Shown: positions 11,597 to 23,585, numbered from the stretch's first letter. The stretch is 64,000 nucleotides of DNA from Paralithodes platypus (GCA_032716605.1 CM064495.1:19588442-19652441); one strand, 5' to 3'. Notes: a model not told the origin generated them from the sequence alone. A program made the numbers and translations.

Positions 11597-11720
11597 ATTT
11601 TGATTTTGCCCCGAGGGGCGAGTTTATTGAGCAGTGCCCTCCATCCTGTGAGAGGACAACCACTAGTAAGGCGATACATACTGCTCAAAGAGCCATTATT
11701 CCACTGAAACAACAGCATCG
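11593..11720 (-). mobile_element. retroposon 3' tail (LINE or SINE), minus strand
   Basis: Read on the minus strand, this contains an AATAAA signal, then a perfect hairpin GCCCC-TC-GGGGC, and ends in repeated AAAATC units against the microsatellite. A hairpin plus short 3' repeats is the signature of target-primed retroposon ends. The body upstream (GCAGTATGTATCGCCTTACT) is too short to assign to a family. Confidence 0.5.
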
Positions 11721-11914
11721 TCGTCTGGTTACATTCATATTTGTGTTTATTAATCAGGTTGGCATTATTCAGATGTGTTATTATAGTTTCCTCATATAAT
11801 TGTCACATGGTCTGTATATACAGTACGTATCTCATGGGGAAAAGAAAAAAAAAAGCAAGCTTGTAGTGACTGAATTATTAATTGACAGGTTGTAAATAAT
11901 ATCACTACAAAACT

Positions 11915-12290
11915 AGTGCACTCGTATGAGGAGACTGTTCATGTTTTCTTACATCAATGGTTATTGAGATCATAGTTAGCTGAATACAATTATTACATAC
12001 ATGATGTGACTAATATTTCCAACTACATAAATTATTATGCAATAATAGTACCACAAATATATTACAATCATATGAGGGACAATTCACATTCTTCATTACA
12101 TCAACGGTTATTGAGGTCATAGTTAGCTGAATACAAGAGTCACATACATAATGTGACTAATATTACCAACTACCGAAGTTATAATGGAATTATAGTAATA
12201 CAAATATTTTACAAACATGAGTGACATGGTTCAAATTCTTATTACAATAATGGTTATTGAGGGGATAGTAACCATTATTGTAATAAGAGA
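11915..12290. repeat. 147-bp imperfect tandem repeat ending in a palindrome
   Basis: Two diverged full units and a truncated third share GTTATTGAGRTCATAGTTAG and CTGAATACAA (for example at 11975 and 12122, period 147). The truncated third unit ends in a perfect palindrome, with arms 12238-12256 and 12269-12287 and a 12-nt spacer. Confidence 0.8.
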
Positions 12291-12660
12291 GAGAGAGAGT
12301 TGTGTGTGTGTATGTACGGTATGTGTATATGTATGTATGTATGTATGTGTATGTTTAGATATGTTTATATACTGTATATATGAATTGTTTTGTATTGATG
12401 TATGTTCGTGTGTATGTATGTATATTGATACGTTTTATGTATGCACCGTACAGTATATATAATATGTATACATGCTTGTATGGGCATGTACAGTAGATAT
12501 TCATGTGCTGTGCATACATACAGCACGATACACATATTTGTATAAGTTAAGCCTACATTATCATAGTAAAAATATAAGTCATCACAACTATATTTTATTC
12601 TCACAGGTACATTTTCACCCTCTGGCTGTAATTCTAAATAAATTGCTTATTATTATTATA
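12291..12660. other. TATG/GTGT-rich unassigned sequence
   Basis: Short (GA)n and TGTATGTATG runs and several TACTGTATATA motifs. No supported gene. Confidence 0.5.
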
Positions 12661-12662
12661 AT

Positions 12663-12666
12663 TTAC

Positions 12667-12717
<51 letters not shown>

Positions 12718-12727
12718 TGTGTATGTG
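12663..12727. repeat. (CA)n-(GT)n self-complementary microsatellite
   Basis: A CA tract of about 50 bp turns directly into GTGTGTGTATGTGT via ACGTGT, so the junction is self-complementary. Confidence 0.95.
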
Positions 12728-13020
12728 TTAGCATTCCGCCAATGAATATGTACTTTACAATTAAGAAACTCCTCTCTCAAGCTGTAAATAGTCTTAGAGC
12801 AAAGGTTATTTAGAAACAAATAGACTGATATCCGAGCAGCTTATAATGCATTTATGACTACTGAGGTAACTTACAGTGTGTTTTTGGGTGTTATTGTTGT
12901 TGTTGTACATTATATATTTACTTGTTTGGGGTTGGGAGGATTGAACCTCGGGTGTATGGTAAGGTCAACATGGACGGCACCCATGGCTGGAAATAAAAGT
13001 TAAGATATACCTTTACATTT
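12728..13020. other. unassigned sequence
   Basis: Unique-looking sequence with no supported gene, RNA or element end. Confidence 0.45.
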
Positions 13021-13023
13021 CTT

Positions 13024-13413
13024 ATTAGTTTATGTGCAGGTATTACTTGTTCTATTAGTTTATGTGCAGGTATTACTTGTTCTATTAGTTTATGTGCAGG
13101 TATTACTTGTTCTATTAGTGTATGTGCAGGTATTACTTGTTCTATTAGTTTATGTGCAGGTATTACTTGTTCTATTAGTTTATGTGCAGGTATTACTTGT
13201 TCTATTAGTTTATGTGCAGGTATTACTTGTTCTATTAGTTTATGTGCAGGTATTACTTGTTCTATGATTTATGTGCAGGTATTACTTGTTCTATTAGTTT
13301 ATGTGCAGGTATTACTTGTTCTATTAGTTTATGTGCAGGTATTACTTGTTCTATTAGTTTATGTGCAGGTATTACTTGTTCTATTAGTTTATGTGCAGGT
13401 ATTACTTGTTCTA
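13024..13413. repeat. 30-bp minisatellite, about 13 copies
   Basis: Unit TTAGTTTATGTGCAGGTATT plus ACTTGTTCTA, 30 bp, nearly identical copies (one GTGTATG variant, one unit shortened by one base near 13265). Open frames on both strands (LLVLLVYVQV and IPAHKLIEQV) are repeat artefacts. Confidence 0.97.
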
Positions 13414-13900
13414 TTTGAAATAAAAAGTGGCCTGAGGTTGTCTTTAGTTCTTCAGTAGAGGAGGGCAGATAGTAATATACAGGTGGCCACGTTAATTTTC
13501 GTATAGTTTCTGATTTTATATATGGAAGGAACATTATTATTATTGAATTAGGAGTGTAGTTCATTATGAAATAGTTAATACATATAGTCCATTAACAGTT
13601 TCATAGCAAATTATTTATGTAGGTCAAAATCACACTATATTATTTATACATGCATACATACAGTCACGTGAGCGTATGCAAATTCATGTGGCCAACTGTA
13701 CACACTTTGCAACGAGTCTAGCCTGCTATAATATACAACTTGTCGACTATTCAGTTTGAGTATCTCCCCTTAGACAATAACATCTCAATACTAGTTGTTT
13801 CTTGTAACTCACTGCAATGCCTGTTCAAGTGTTCATACTTCTTATTCAGCAGTCTTCAATCTGCCTCTCAAAGACTCATATCCCCCCTCCACTCTCTTTC
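13414..13900. other. unassigned sequence with a possible LINE scrap
   Basis: The first ~60 bases (GGTTGTCTTTAGTTCTTCAG) faintly resemble the C-terminal end of the relic at 10440-10500 (GTTGTAAACAGTTCTTCAG). Nothing else recognised. Confidence 0.35.
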
Positions 13901-13904
13901 TATC

Positions 13905-13929
13905 TCTTTCTTGCTCGCTCTCTCTCTCT

Positions 13930-14022
<93 letters not shown>
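13905..14022. repeat. (CT)n microsatellite
   Basis: Pure CT tract of about 110 bp with a single CATTCT interruption. Ser/Leu frames here are artefacts. Confidence 0.97.
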
Positions 14023-14024
<2 letters not shown>

Positions 14025-14029
14025 TTGAC

Positions 14030-14490
14030 GAATTACACGACAAAGCTGAGGACTTTAATAACTTTCCATTTATTTATATTATTTATTTATTTATTATTAT
14101 TATTATTATTTTTTTTTTTTCCCCAAATATCGAAGAAAAAACAGTTGAAATGTGCCAGAATAATGTAAGTAATGAGGATGGAAAAACAATTCCAGTTCAA
14201 TTATTATAGATGCGGATGATCTGCTTAGGCCCGAGCCCGTTGATGTCAATACGGTCATTTAAATTATCTCCCAGTTGAAAGACCGCCACTATTTTACCCA
14301 ATTCAGTCGTGTTCATGCAACCCTCCCTAATAACTCCCCACATCCCTACTACCCATCTTAATCACTCACTGTACCCCCCCCCACCCTCCACCTGGCCGCC
14401 CACACAGACCCCCCCCCCCCCTCACATGTGGGTCGCGAGACACTGGGTAACCTCTTCCTACTTCATGGTCTCTTCTCACCCCGCCCGACA
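14030..14490. other. unassigned sequence
   Basis: AT-rich then C-rich sequence (ATT repeats near 14075-14120, C-runs near 14375-14420). No gene recognised. Confidence 0.45.
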
Positions 14491-14491
<1 letters not shown>

Positions 14492-14560
<69 letters not shown>

Positions 14561-14566
14561 TATACA

Positions 14567-14602
<36 letters not shown>
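14492..14602. repeat. (CT)n then (TA)n microsatellites
   Basis: CT tract 14494-14556 followed by CATATATACAGTATATATAT and a TA tract. Confidence 0.96.
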
Positions 14603-14606
<4 letters not shown>

Positions 14607-14639
14607 CTGCCTTTCTCTTTTACTCCTTTCTTTTTTCTG

Positions 14640-14925
14640 TGTATGAAGGAGACAAAATACAGGTTGCCTGTAACGAGTGTCTCCCCCAAAGCCAAAAGAG
14701 TGATAGAGAGAAATTCAAGGGACCTTGTGGTCAAAATGCCTGGACACACGAACTTTAAAGCAGTTTAAGCCATAAAATGAAGGAAAGATTGACTTAGAGA
14801 GAGAGTTCCAGAGTTCACTAGTTGAGTAGAAGACAGAACATGTGTTAATTCTTGGATTGGAGAGTTGGACAGAATAGGAGTGGGACTGTGTTGAAAGGCG
14901 GGTGCCTTCTCTCTTTGGCATTAAC
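14640..14925 (-). pseudogene. LINE 3' fragment (C-terminal end), minus strand
   Basis: On the minus strand it encodes a C-terminal LINE motif: SVFYSTSELWNSLSKSIFPS, then LNCFKVRVSRHFDHK, the FxxRVxxLWNxLP...FK region common at the end of CR1/L2-like ORF2. A related fragment lies on the plus strand at 24925-25035 (DLDCFKLRVSRHFN), and the two share the downstream words TTGAATTT and CACTCTTTTGGCTT. No full domain remains. Confidence 0.65.
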
Positions 14926-15194
14926 TTTTCTCTCGTTTGGCCTCTGTCTCGAGCTTTCTCTACCTCTCTATTTAGCCTTTTTCTACGTCTCAGTCGACCT
15001 CTCTTTACTTTTGTGCTTTACCTTTATCTTCTTCTATCCATATTTGCCTCAATCGTCTTACTCTTTTACCTCTATGTTGTACCTAGACCCTGTGCTCTCC
15101 CAACTCTCTTTAATATAAATTTTTACCTCATTATATCCCTTTGCATAACCTCTACCTTTCTCTCATTATATTTCTCCGTATAGCTTTACTCTTT
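14926..15194. other. pyrimidine-rich unassigned sequence
   Basis: TCTCTTT/TTACCTC-rich sequence with open frames of up to 93 codons, but composition explains them. No feature supported. Confidence 0.45.
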
Positions 15195-18100
15195 ATCCTA
15201 GGGTGTAATAGGGTGAGAAAGAGGGGGTACTAGGGTGAGGAAGAGGGGGTACTAGGGTGAGGGAGAGGGGATACTAGGGTGAGGAAGAGGGGGTACTAGA
15301 GTGAGGAAGAGTGGGTACTAGGGTGAGGAAGAGGGGGTACTAGGGTGAGGAAGAGGGGGCACTAGGGTGAGGAAGAGGGGGTACTAGAGTGAGGAAGAGG
15401 GAGTACTAGGGTGAGGAAGAGGGGGTACTAGGGTGAGGACGAGGGGGTACTAGGGTAAGGAAAAGAGGGTACTAGGGTGAGTAAGAGGGGGTACTAGGGT
15501 GAGGAAGAGGGGTACTAGGGTGAGGAAGAGGGACTACTAGGGTGAGGAAGAGGGAGTACTAGAGTTTGAAAGAGAGGGTACTAGGGTAAGGAAGAAGGGG
15601 TACTAGGGTGAGGAAGAGGGGGTACTAGGGTGAGGAAGAGGAGGTACTAGGGTGAGGAAGAGGGGGTAATAGGGTGAGGAAGAGGGGGTAGTAGGGTGAG
15701 GAAGAGGGGGGTACTTGGTAAGGAAGAGGGGGTACTAAGGTGAGGAAGAGGGGGTACTAGGGTGAGGAAGAGGGGGTACTAGGGTGAGGAAGAGGGCGTA
15801 CTAGGGTGAGGAAGAGGGGGTACTAGGGTGAAGAAGAGGGGGTGCTAGGGTGAAGAAGAGGGGGTACTAGAATGAGGAAGAGGGGGATACTAAGGTGAGG
15901 AAGAGGGGGTACTAGGGTGAGGAAGAGGGGGTACTAAGGTGAGGAAGAGGGGGTACTAGAGTGAGGAAGAGGGAGTACTAGGGTGAGGACAATGGGGTAC
16001 TTGGGTAAGGAAGAGGTGGTAATAGGGTGAGGAAGATGGGATACTAGTGTAAGAAAGAGGGGGTACTAGGGTGAGGAAGAGGGGTAATAGGGTGAGGAAG
16101 ATGGGGCACTAGGGTGAGGAAGAGGAGGTACTAGGATGAGGAAGGGGAGGTATTAGGGTGAAGAAGAGGGGGTATTAGGGTGAGGAAGAGGGGGTTCTAG
16201 GGTGAGGAAGCGGGGGTACTAGGGTGAGGAAGAGGGGGTAGTAAGGTGAGGAAGAGGGGGTAGTAAGGTGAGGAAGAGGGGTTACTAAGGTGAGGAAGAG
16301 GGGCTAGTAGGGTGAGCAAGAGGGGGTACTAGGGTGAGGAAGAGGGGGTTCTAGGGTGAAGAAGAGGGGGTACTAGGGTGAGGAAGAGGGGGTAGTAAGG
16401 TGAGGAAGAGGGGGTACTAAGGTGAGGAAGAGGGGGTAGTAGGATGAGGAAGAGGGGGTACTAGGGTGAGAAAGAGAGGGTACTAAAGTGAGGAAGAGGG
16501 GGTACTAGGGTGATGAAGAGGGGGTACTAGGTTGAAGAAGAGGGGTTACTAGGGTGAGGAAGAGGGGGTACTAGGTTGGGAAGAGGGGGTACTAGGGTGA
16601 GAAAGAGGGGGTACTAAGGTGAGGAAGAGGGGGTACTAGGGTGAGGAAGAGGGTGTACTAGGGTGATGAGGAGGGGTTACTTGGGTGAGGAAGAGGGGGT
16701 ACTAGGGTGAGGAAGAGGGGGTACTAGGGTGAGGAAGAGGGGGTACTAGGGTGAGGAAGAGGGGGTACTAGGGTGAGGAAGAGGGGGTACTCAGGTGAGG
16801 AAGAGGGGGTACCAGGGTGAGAAAGAGGGGGTACTAGGGTGAGTAAGAGGGGGTACTAGGGAGAGGAAGAGGGCATACTAAGGTGAGGAAGAGGGGGTAC
16901 TAGACTGAGGAAGAGGGGGTACTAGGGTGAGGAAGATGGGGTACTAGTGTAAGAAAGAGGGGGTACTTGGGTGAGGAAGAGGGGGTACTAGGGTGAGGAA
17001 GAGGGGGCACTAGGGTGAGGAAGAGGAGGTACTAGGGTGAGGAAGGGGAGGTATAAGGGTGAAGGAAGAGGGGGTACTAGGGTGAGGAAGAGGGGGTTCT
17101 AGGGTGAGGAAGAGGGGGTACTAGGGTGAGGAAAAGGGGTTAGTAAGGTGAGGAAGAGGGGGTACTAAGGTGAGGAAGAGGGGGTAGTAGGGTGAGGAAG
17201 AGGGGGTAGTATGGTGAGGAAGAGGGGGTACTAGAGTGAGGAAGAGGGGGTACTAGGGTGAGGAAGAGGGGAAACTAGAGTGAGGAAGAGGGGATACTAG
17301 GGTGAGGAAGAGGGGGTACTAGAGTGAGGAAGAGGGGGTACTAGGGTGAGGAAGAGGGGGTACTAGGGTGAGGAAGAGGGGGTACTAGGGTAAGGAAAAG
17401 GGGGTACTAGGGTGAGGAAGAGGGGGTACTAGGGTGAGGAAGAGGGAGTACTAGGGTGAGGAAGAGGGAGTACTAGAGTTTGGAAGAGGGGGTACTAGGG
17501 TAAGGAAGAAGGGGTACTAGGGTGAGGAAGAGGATGTACTAGGGTGAGGAAGAGGGGGTAATAGGGTGAGGAAGAGGGGTGTAGGTGTAGGGTGAGGAAG
17601 AGTGGGGTACTTGGGTAAGGAAGAGGGGGTACTGAGGTGAGGAAGAGGGGGTACTAGGGTGAGGAAGAGGGGGTACTAGGGTGAGGAAGAGGGCGTACTA
17701 CGGTGAGGAAGAGGGGGCACTAGGGTGAGGAAGAGGGGGTATTTGGGTGAGGAAGAGGGGGTACTAGGGTAAGGAAAAGGGGGTACTAGGGTGAGGAAGA
17801 GAGGTATTAGGGTGAAGAAGAGGGGGTACTAGGGTGAGGAAGAGGGGTACTAGGGTGAGGAAGAGGGGTACTAGGGTGAGGAAAAGGTGGTAGTAAGGTG
17901 AGGAAGAGGGGGTACTAAGGTGAGGAAGAGGGGGTAGTAGGGTGAGGAAGAGGGGGTAGTAGGGTGAGGAAGAGGGGGTACTAGAGTGAGGAAGAGGGGG
18001 TACTAGGGTGAGGAAGAGGGGAAACTAGAGTGAGGAAGAGGGGATACTAGGGGATACTAGAGTGAGGTGAAAGAGGGGGTACTAGAGTGAGGAAGAGGGG

Positions 18101-18872
18101 GTACTAGGGTGAGGAAGAGGGGGTACTAGGGTGAGGAAGAGGGGGTACTAGGGTAAGGAAAAGGGGGTACTAGGGTGAGGAAGAGGGGGTACTAGGGTGA
18201 GGAAGAGGGAGTACTAGGGTGAGGAAGAGGGAGTACTAGAGTTTGGAAGAGGGGGTACTAGGGTAAGGAAGAAGGGGTACTAGGGTGAGGAAGAGGGGGT
18301 ACTAGGGTGAGGAAGAGGATGTACTAGGGTGAGGAAGAGGGGGTAATAGGGTGAGGAAGAGGGGGGTACTTGGGTAAGGAAGAGGGGGTACTAAGGTGAG
18401 GAAGAGGGGGTACTAGGGTGAGGAAGAGGGGGTACTAGGGTGAGGAAGAGGGGGTACTAGGGTGAGGAAGAGGGCGTACTACGGTGAGGAAGAGGGGGCA
18501 CTAGGGTGAGGAAGAGGGGGTATTTGGGTGAGGAAGAGGGGGTACTAGGGTAAGGAAAAAGGGGTACTAGGGTGAGGAAGAGAGGTATTAGGGTGAAGAA
18601 AAGGGGGTACTAGGGTGAGGAAGAGGGGTACTAGGGTGAGGAAGAGGGGTACTAGGGTGAGGAAGATGGGGTTCTAGGGTGAGGAAGAGGGGGTATTAGG
18701 GTGAGGAAGAGGGAGTACTAGGGTGAGGAAGAAGGGTACTAGGGTGAGGAAGAGGGGTAATAGGGTGAGGAAGAGGGGGTACTAGGGTGAGGAAGAGGGG
18801 GTACTAGGGTGTAGAAGAGGGGGTACTAGGGTAAGGAAGAGGGGGTACTAGGGTAAGGAAGAGGGGGTACTA
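15195..18872. repeat. G-rich 22-bp satellite, left block
   Basis: About 165 copies of TACTAGGGTGAGGAAGAGGGGG (22 bp). Variants (TAGTAAGG, GTAAGGAAAAGG, GATGGGG, AGAGTTTGG) recur in the same order at about 17130-17900 and 17890-18650, so a block of roughly 0.75 kb has been duplicated (higher-order structure). Almost all G sits on the plus strand, with repeated runs of three to five G. LINE copy 2 interrupts the array at 18873-21000. Confidence 0.97.
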
Positions 18873-21000
18873 CAAAGGAGTACAAAGGAGTACAAAGGAA
18901 ATCAAGCAACAACAGATCTAGTGACCCTTCTAGGTTGCTTGTCCTCCAAAACACTGAGGATCAAGTGTCCAAACAGTGGTTTAGAGTGGGTAAGGGAACA
19001 TTGGAAAGGGAATTACTGCCCGGGAACTAATGTCCGTGGCAGGATTAGGAAGTTAGTAGAGGACAGATGGGTTAGCAACTGAGGGGGGGATAAAATAAAG
19101 TTATTCATTTACAAACGCAGTCAGTCGCGGGTTTGATGAGAGATATTTGTCTACGCGGAGTTTAAATGAATCAACGGTGATGCAGTCTATAACGTTTCGG
19201 GGAAGCCCATTCCACAAGTTGACAACTCGATTGAAGAAGAAATTCTTAGATTCGTGCGAGTTAAAAGAATTACCAATAATTTTGCAACCGTTTCCCCGCG
19301 TGTAATTAGATTGGTCGATAGTGAAGTACTTACTACAGTTCATATTGTCGATGCCTTTGATGATTTTGAACACTTGAATTAAGTCACCTCTTAATCTGCG
19401 CTGGGTTAAAGGAAATAGATTTAATTCTCTAAGACGCTCTTCGTATGGTTTGTTCTTTAGGCTAGGTATCATTTTGGTAACTCTACGTTGAACTCGTTCT
19501 AGCTTGTTTATATCTTTTTGGTAATAAGGGCACCAGGATTGAACGCAGTATTCCAGAAGAGGGCGGACTAAGGAATTGTAAAGGGTTAGGATAACTTCTT
19601 TGGATTTATGCTCAAATGACCTGCCTATAAAGCCAATTATTTTGTTTGCCTTCTTAACAACTTCTGAACATTGTTGACTCGGTTTTAGGTTACTCGATAT
19701 TGTTACTCCCAGATCGGTTTCTCTGTTTACATTCTTAAGCTGAGTGCCATTCATCGAATAGTTTGCTTTCTCATTTAGGTATCCGACATGTAGTACTTTA
19801 CATTTATCCGCATTGAAACTCATTTGCCAAATTTGGGCCCAACATGACAATTTATCTAGATTGTGTTGCATATCGTCAACTTGTTCTTTTGAGAGTACGC
19901 TATTTGCAATTTTTGTATCGTCAGCAAATTTTGAGATTGTACAGGTGAGACCCTCATCTATGTCGTTGATGTAAATTAGAAAGAGAATTGGTCCTAGTAC
20001 CGACCCCTGGGGTACCCCGCTACTTACATTTGTCCATTTAGATGCCTTACCGTTTATGACTACCCTTTGCTTTCTGTTGCTGAGCCAATTTTCTATCCAT
20101 TTTAACACACCGTCTTGTATTCCATGCGCTTTTAGTTTTAGCAATAAACGTTTGTGGGGAACTTTGTCAAAGGCCTTTTGAAAATCAAGGTATAATATCT
20201 ACAGCTTTACTCTCATCGTAGAGGTTGAGGATATCGTGGAAGAAGTCTAAGAGGTTTGTTAAACAGGAACGTTTTTTACGAAAGCCGTGTTGAGTATCTT
20301 TAAGTATGTTATTTTCCTCTAAGTGATTTACGAGTCTGTCTCGTATGCCCGTTTCTAGCATTTTACATACAACTGAGGTTAAGCTAATTGGACGATAGTT
20401 ACTGGGTAGGGATTTGCTGCCTTTTTTGAATATCGGTGTTACGTTGGCTAGCTTCCACTGATCAGGCATAGTTCCAGACTGCAAGGATTTATTGAATAGT
20501 AACGTCAGTGGTATGGAGAGCTCATCCTTAGCTTCCTTTAGAACTCTAGGCGAGATTGTATCAGGTCCTGGCGTTTTATTTACCTTGAGTTTATCTAAAC
20601 AATTCAATACTTCTCTCTCTGTAACGGTGATATTGCTTAGAACATCTGAATTATCAATCTGAATCGGCGATGGTGTAGGGATATCACTGAGGTCTTCTGT
20701 TGTAAAAACTGATGCAAAGAAGGTATTGAGGGCATTACTCATTTGTACTTCGTCTTTGGTGTATTCTCCATTTTCATCGACTAACGGTCCAACAGTTGAA
20801 GTAACTACTTTTTTCTTTCTGATATAACTATAGAATTCTTTCGGGTTTGTTTTACTTTGATTCGCAATATGTAACTCTAAGGTCTTTTTACTTTGCTTAA
20901 TTAACGTTTTGGCTTTGCGTCGTAGCTCTACAAATTTCACCCGTTCTTCGTAATTTTGTGAGGATTTAAATCTATCATTTGCAAATTTTTTAGCAAGCAG
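18873..21000 (-). mobile_element. CR1/L2-like LINE, copy 2, 5'-truncated, in the satellite
   Basis: Same family as copy 1, opposite strand. The 3' end at 18873 carries about two and a half CTTTGTACTC terminal repeats (read on minus); the 5' breakpoint is at 21000, where satellite resumes. Flanks are GGGGGTACTA on the left and GCACTAGAGTGAGG on the right, compatible with a short TACTA/CACTA duplication. It extends further 5' than copy 1, to CLLAKKFANDRFKSS. Sequence identity to copy 1 is high over the shared part. Confidence 0.93.
19101..20999 (-). pseudogene. LINE reverse transcriptase, one frameshift
   Basis: The RT frame is complete over the retained region except for a 2-bp deletion at about 20193-20200: the plus strand reads AAGGTATAATATC where copy 3 reads AAGGTATATAATATC. 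This shifts YLDFQKAFD out of frame after KAVDII. Upstream frame 20185-20940 holds the region before the RT core and motifs KTPGPD, WKLANVTPIFKKG and NYRPISLTS; downstream frame 19101-20144 holds GVPQGSVLGP, FADDTKI and the C-terminal region ending at the same stop as copy 1. A single small lesion in an otherwise open frame means a young insertion, or a sequencing error in an AT repeat. Confidence 0.88.
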
Positions 21001-23482
21001 GCACTAGAGTGAGGAAGAGGTGTACTAGGGTGAGGAAGAAGGGGTACTAGGGTGAGGATGAGGGGTACTAGGGTGAGGAAGAGGGGGTACTAGGGTGAGG
21101 AAGAGGGGGTGCTAGGGTGAGGAAGAGGGGGTACTAGGGTGAGGAAGAGGGGGTACTAAGGTGAGGAAGGGGGGGAAATAGGGTGAGGAAAAAGGGGTAC
21201 GAGGGTGGGGAAGAGGGGGTACTAGGGTGAGGAAGAGAGGGTACTAGGGTGAGGAAGAGGGGGTACTAGGGTGAGGAAGAGGGGGTACTAGGGTGAGGAT
21301 GAGGGGGTACTAGGGTGAGGAAGAGGGGGTACTAGGGTGAGGAAGAGGGGGTGCTACGGTGAGGAAGAGGGGGTACTAGGGTGAGGAAGAGAGGGGTACT
21401 AAGGTGAGGAAGAGGGGGTACTAGGGTGAGGAAGAGGGGGTACTAGGGTGAGGAAGAGGGGGTGCTAGGGTGAAGAAGAGGGGGTACTAGGGTGAGGAAG
21501 AGGGGGATACTAAGGTGAGGAAGAGTGGGTATTAGGGTGAGGAAGAGGGGGTACTAAGGTGAGGAAGAGGGGGTACTAGAGTGAGGAAGAGGGGGTACTA
21601 GGGTGAAGACAATGGGGTACTTGGGTAAGGAAGAAGGGGTACTAGGGTGAGGAAGAGGGGGTACTACGGTGAGGAAGAGGGGGCACTAGGGTGAGGAAGA
21701 GGAGGTACTAGGGTGAGGAATGGGAGGTATTAGGGTGAGGAAGAGGGGCTACTAGGGTGAGGAAGAGGGGGTTCTAGGGTGAGGAAGAAGGGGTACTAGG
21801 GTGAGGAAGAGGGGTAGTAAGGAGAGCAAGAGGGAGCACTAAGGTGTGGAAGAGGGGGTAGTAGGGTGAGCAAGAGGGGGTACTAGGGTGAGGAAGAGGG
21901 GGTTCTAGGGTGAGGAAGAGGGGGTAGTAAGGTGAGGAAGAGGGGGTACTCAGGTGAGGAAGACGGGGTAGTAGGGTGAGGAAGAGGGGGTACTAGGGTG
22001 AGAAAGAATGGGTACTAAAGTGAGGAAGAGGGGGTACTAGGGTGATGAAGAGGGGGTACTAGGTTGAAGAAGAGGGGTTACTAGGGTGAGGAAGAGGGGG
22101 TACTAGTGTGGGAAGAGGGGGTACTAGGGTGAGAAAGAGGGGGTACTAATGTGAGGAAGAGGGGGTACTAGGGTGAGGAAGGTACAGGAAGAGGGGGTAG
22201 GGGTGAGGAAGAGGGGGGGTGGAAGATACTAGGGTGAGGAAGAGGGGGGGGTATACTAGGGTGAGGAAGAGGGGGGGTACTAGGGTGAGGAAGAGGAGGT
22301 ACTAGGGTGAGGAAGAGGGTACTAGGGTGAGGAAGAGGGGGTACTAGGGTGAGGAAGATGGGGTACTAGGGTGAGAAAGAGGGGGTACTAAGGTGAGGAG
22401 AGGGGTACTAGGGTGAGGAAGGGGTACTAGGGTGAGAAAGAGAGGGTACTAAGGTGAGGAAGAGGGGGTACTACGGTGATGAAGAGGGGGTACTAGGTTG
22501 AAGAAGAGGGGCTACTAGGGTGAGGAAGAGGGGGTTCTAGGGTGAGGAAGAGGGGGTACTAGGGTGGGAAGAGGGGGTACTAGGGTGAGAAAGAGTGGGT
22601 ACTAAGGTGAGGAAGAGGGGGTACTAGGGTGAGGAAGATGGGGTACTAGGGTGATGAGGAGGGGGTACTTGGGTGAGGAAGAGGGGGTACTAGGGTGAGG
22701 AAGAGGGGGTACTAGGGTGAGGAAGAGGGGGTACTAGGGTGAGGAAGAGGGGGTACTAGGGTGAGGAAGAGGGGGTACTAGGGTGAGGAAGATGGGGTAC
22801 TAGGGTGAGAAAGAGGGGGTACTAGGGTGATTAAGAGGGGGTACTAGGGAGAGGAAGAGGGGGTACTAAGGTGAGGAAGAGGGGGTACTAGACTGAGGAA
22901 GAGGGGGTACTAGGATGAGGAAGATGGGGTACTAGGGTAAGGAAGAGGGGATACTAGGGTGAGGAAGATGGGGTACTAGTGTAAGAAAGAGGGGGTACTA
23001 GGGTGAGGAAGAGGGGGCACTATGGTGAGGAAGAGGAGGTATTAGGGTGAGGAAGAGGGGGTACTAGGGTGAGGAAGAGGGGGTACTAGGTTGAGGAAGA
23101 GGGGGTGCTAGGGTGAGGAAGAAGGGGTACTAAGGTGAGGAAGATGGGGTACTAAGGTGAGGAAGAGGGGGTAGTAGGGTGAGGAAGAGGGGGCACTAGG
23201 GTGAGGAAGAGGGGTACTTAGGTGAGGAAGAGGGGGTACTCGGGTGAGGAAGAGAGGATACTAAGGTGAGGAAGAGGGGGTACTAGGGTGAGGAAGAGGG
23301 GGTAGTAGGGTGAGGAAGAGGGGGTAGTAGGGTGAGGAAGAGTGTGTACTAGGGTGAGAAAGAGGGGGTACTAAGGTGAGGAAGAGGGGGTACTAGGGTG
23401 AGGAAGATGGGGTATTAGGGTGATTAGGAGGGGGAACTAGGGTGAGGAAGAGGGGTTACTAGGGTAAGAAAGAGGGGTACTA
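21001..23482. repeat. G-rich 22-bp satellite, right block
   Basis: Continuation of the same 22-bp array after the LINE, about 110 copies in the same orientation. The stretch 22185-22330 has irregular spacing and longer G-runs (GAGGGGGGGGTA), probably assembly or read noise. It ends at an (AT)n tract. Confidence 0.96.
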
Positions 23483-23484
23483 TA

Positions 23485-23540
<56 letters not shown>

Positions 23541-23552
23541 ATATATATACTG

Positions 23553-23585
<33 letters not shown>

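Noticed and set aside
15195..23482. Telomeric or subtelomeric repeat because of CTAGGGTGAGG
   Set aside because: The unit is 22 bp and only contains TAGGG by chance; no TTAGGG or TTAGG array is present.
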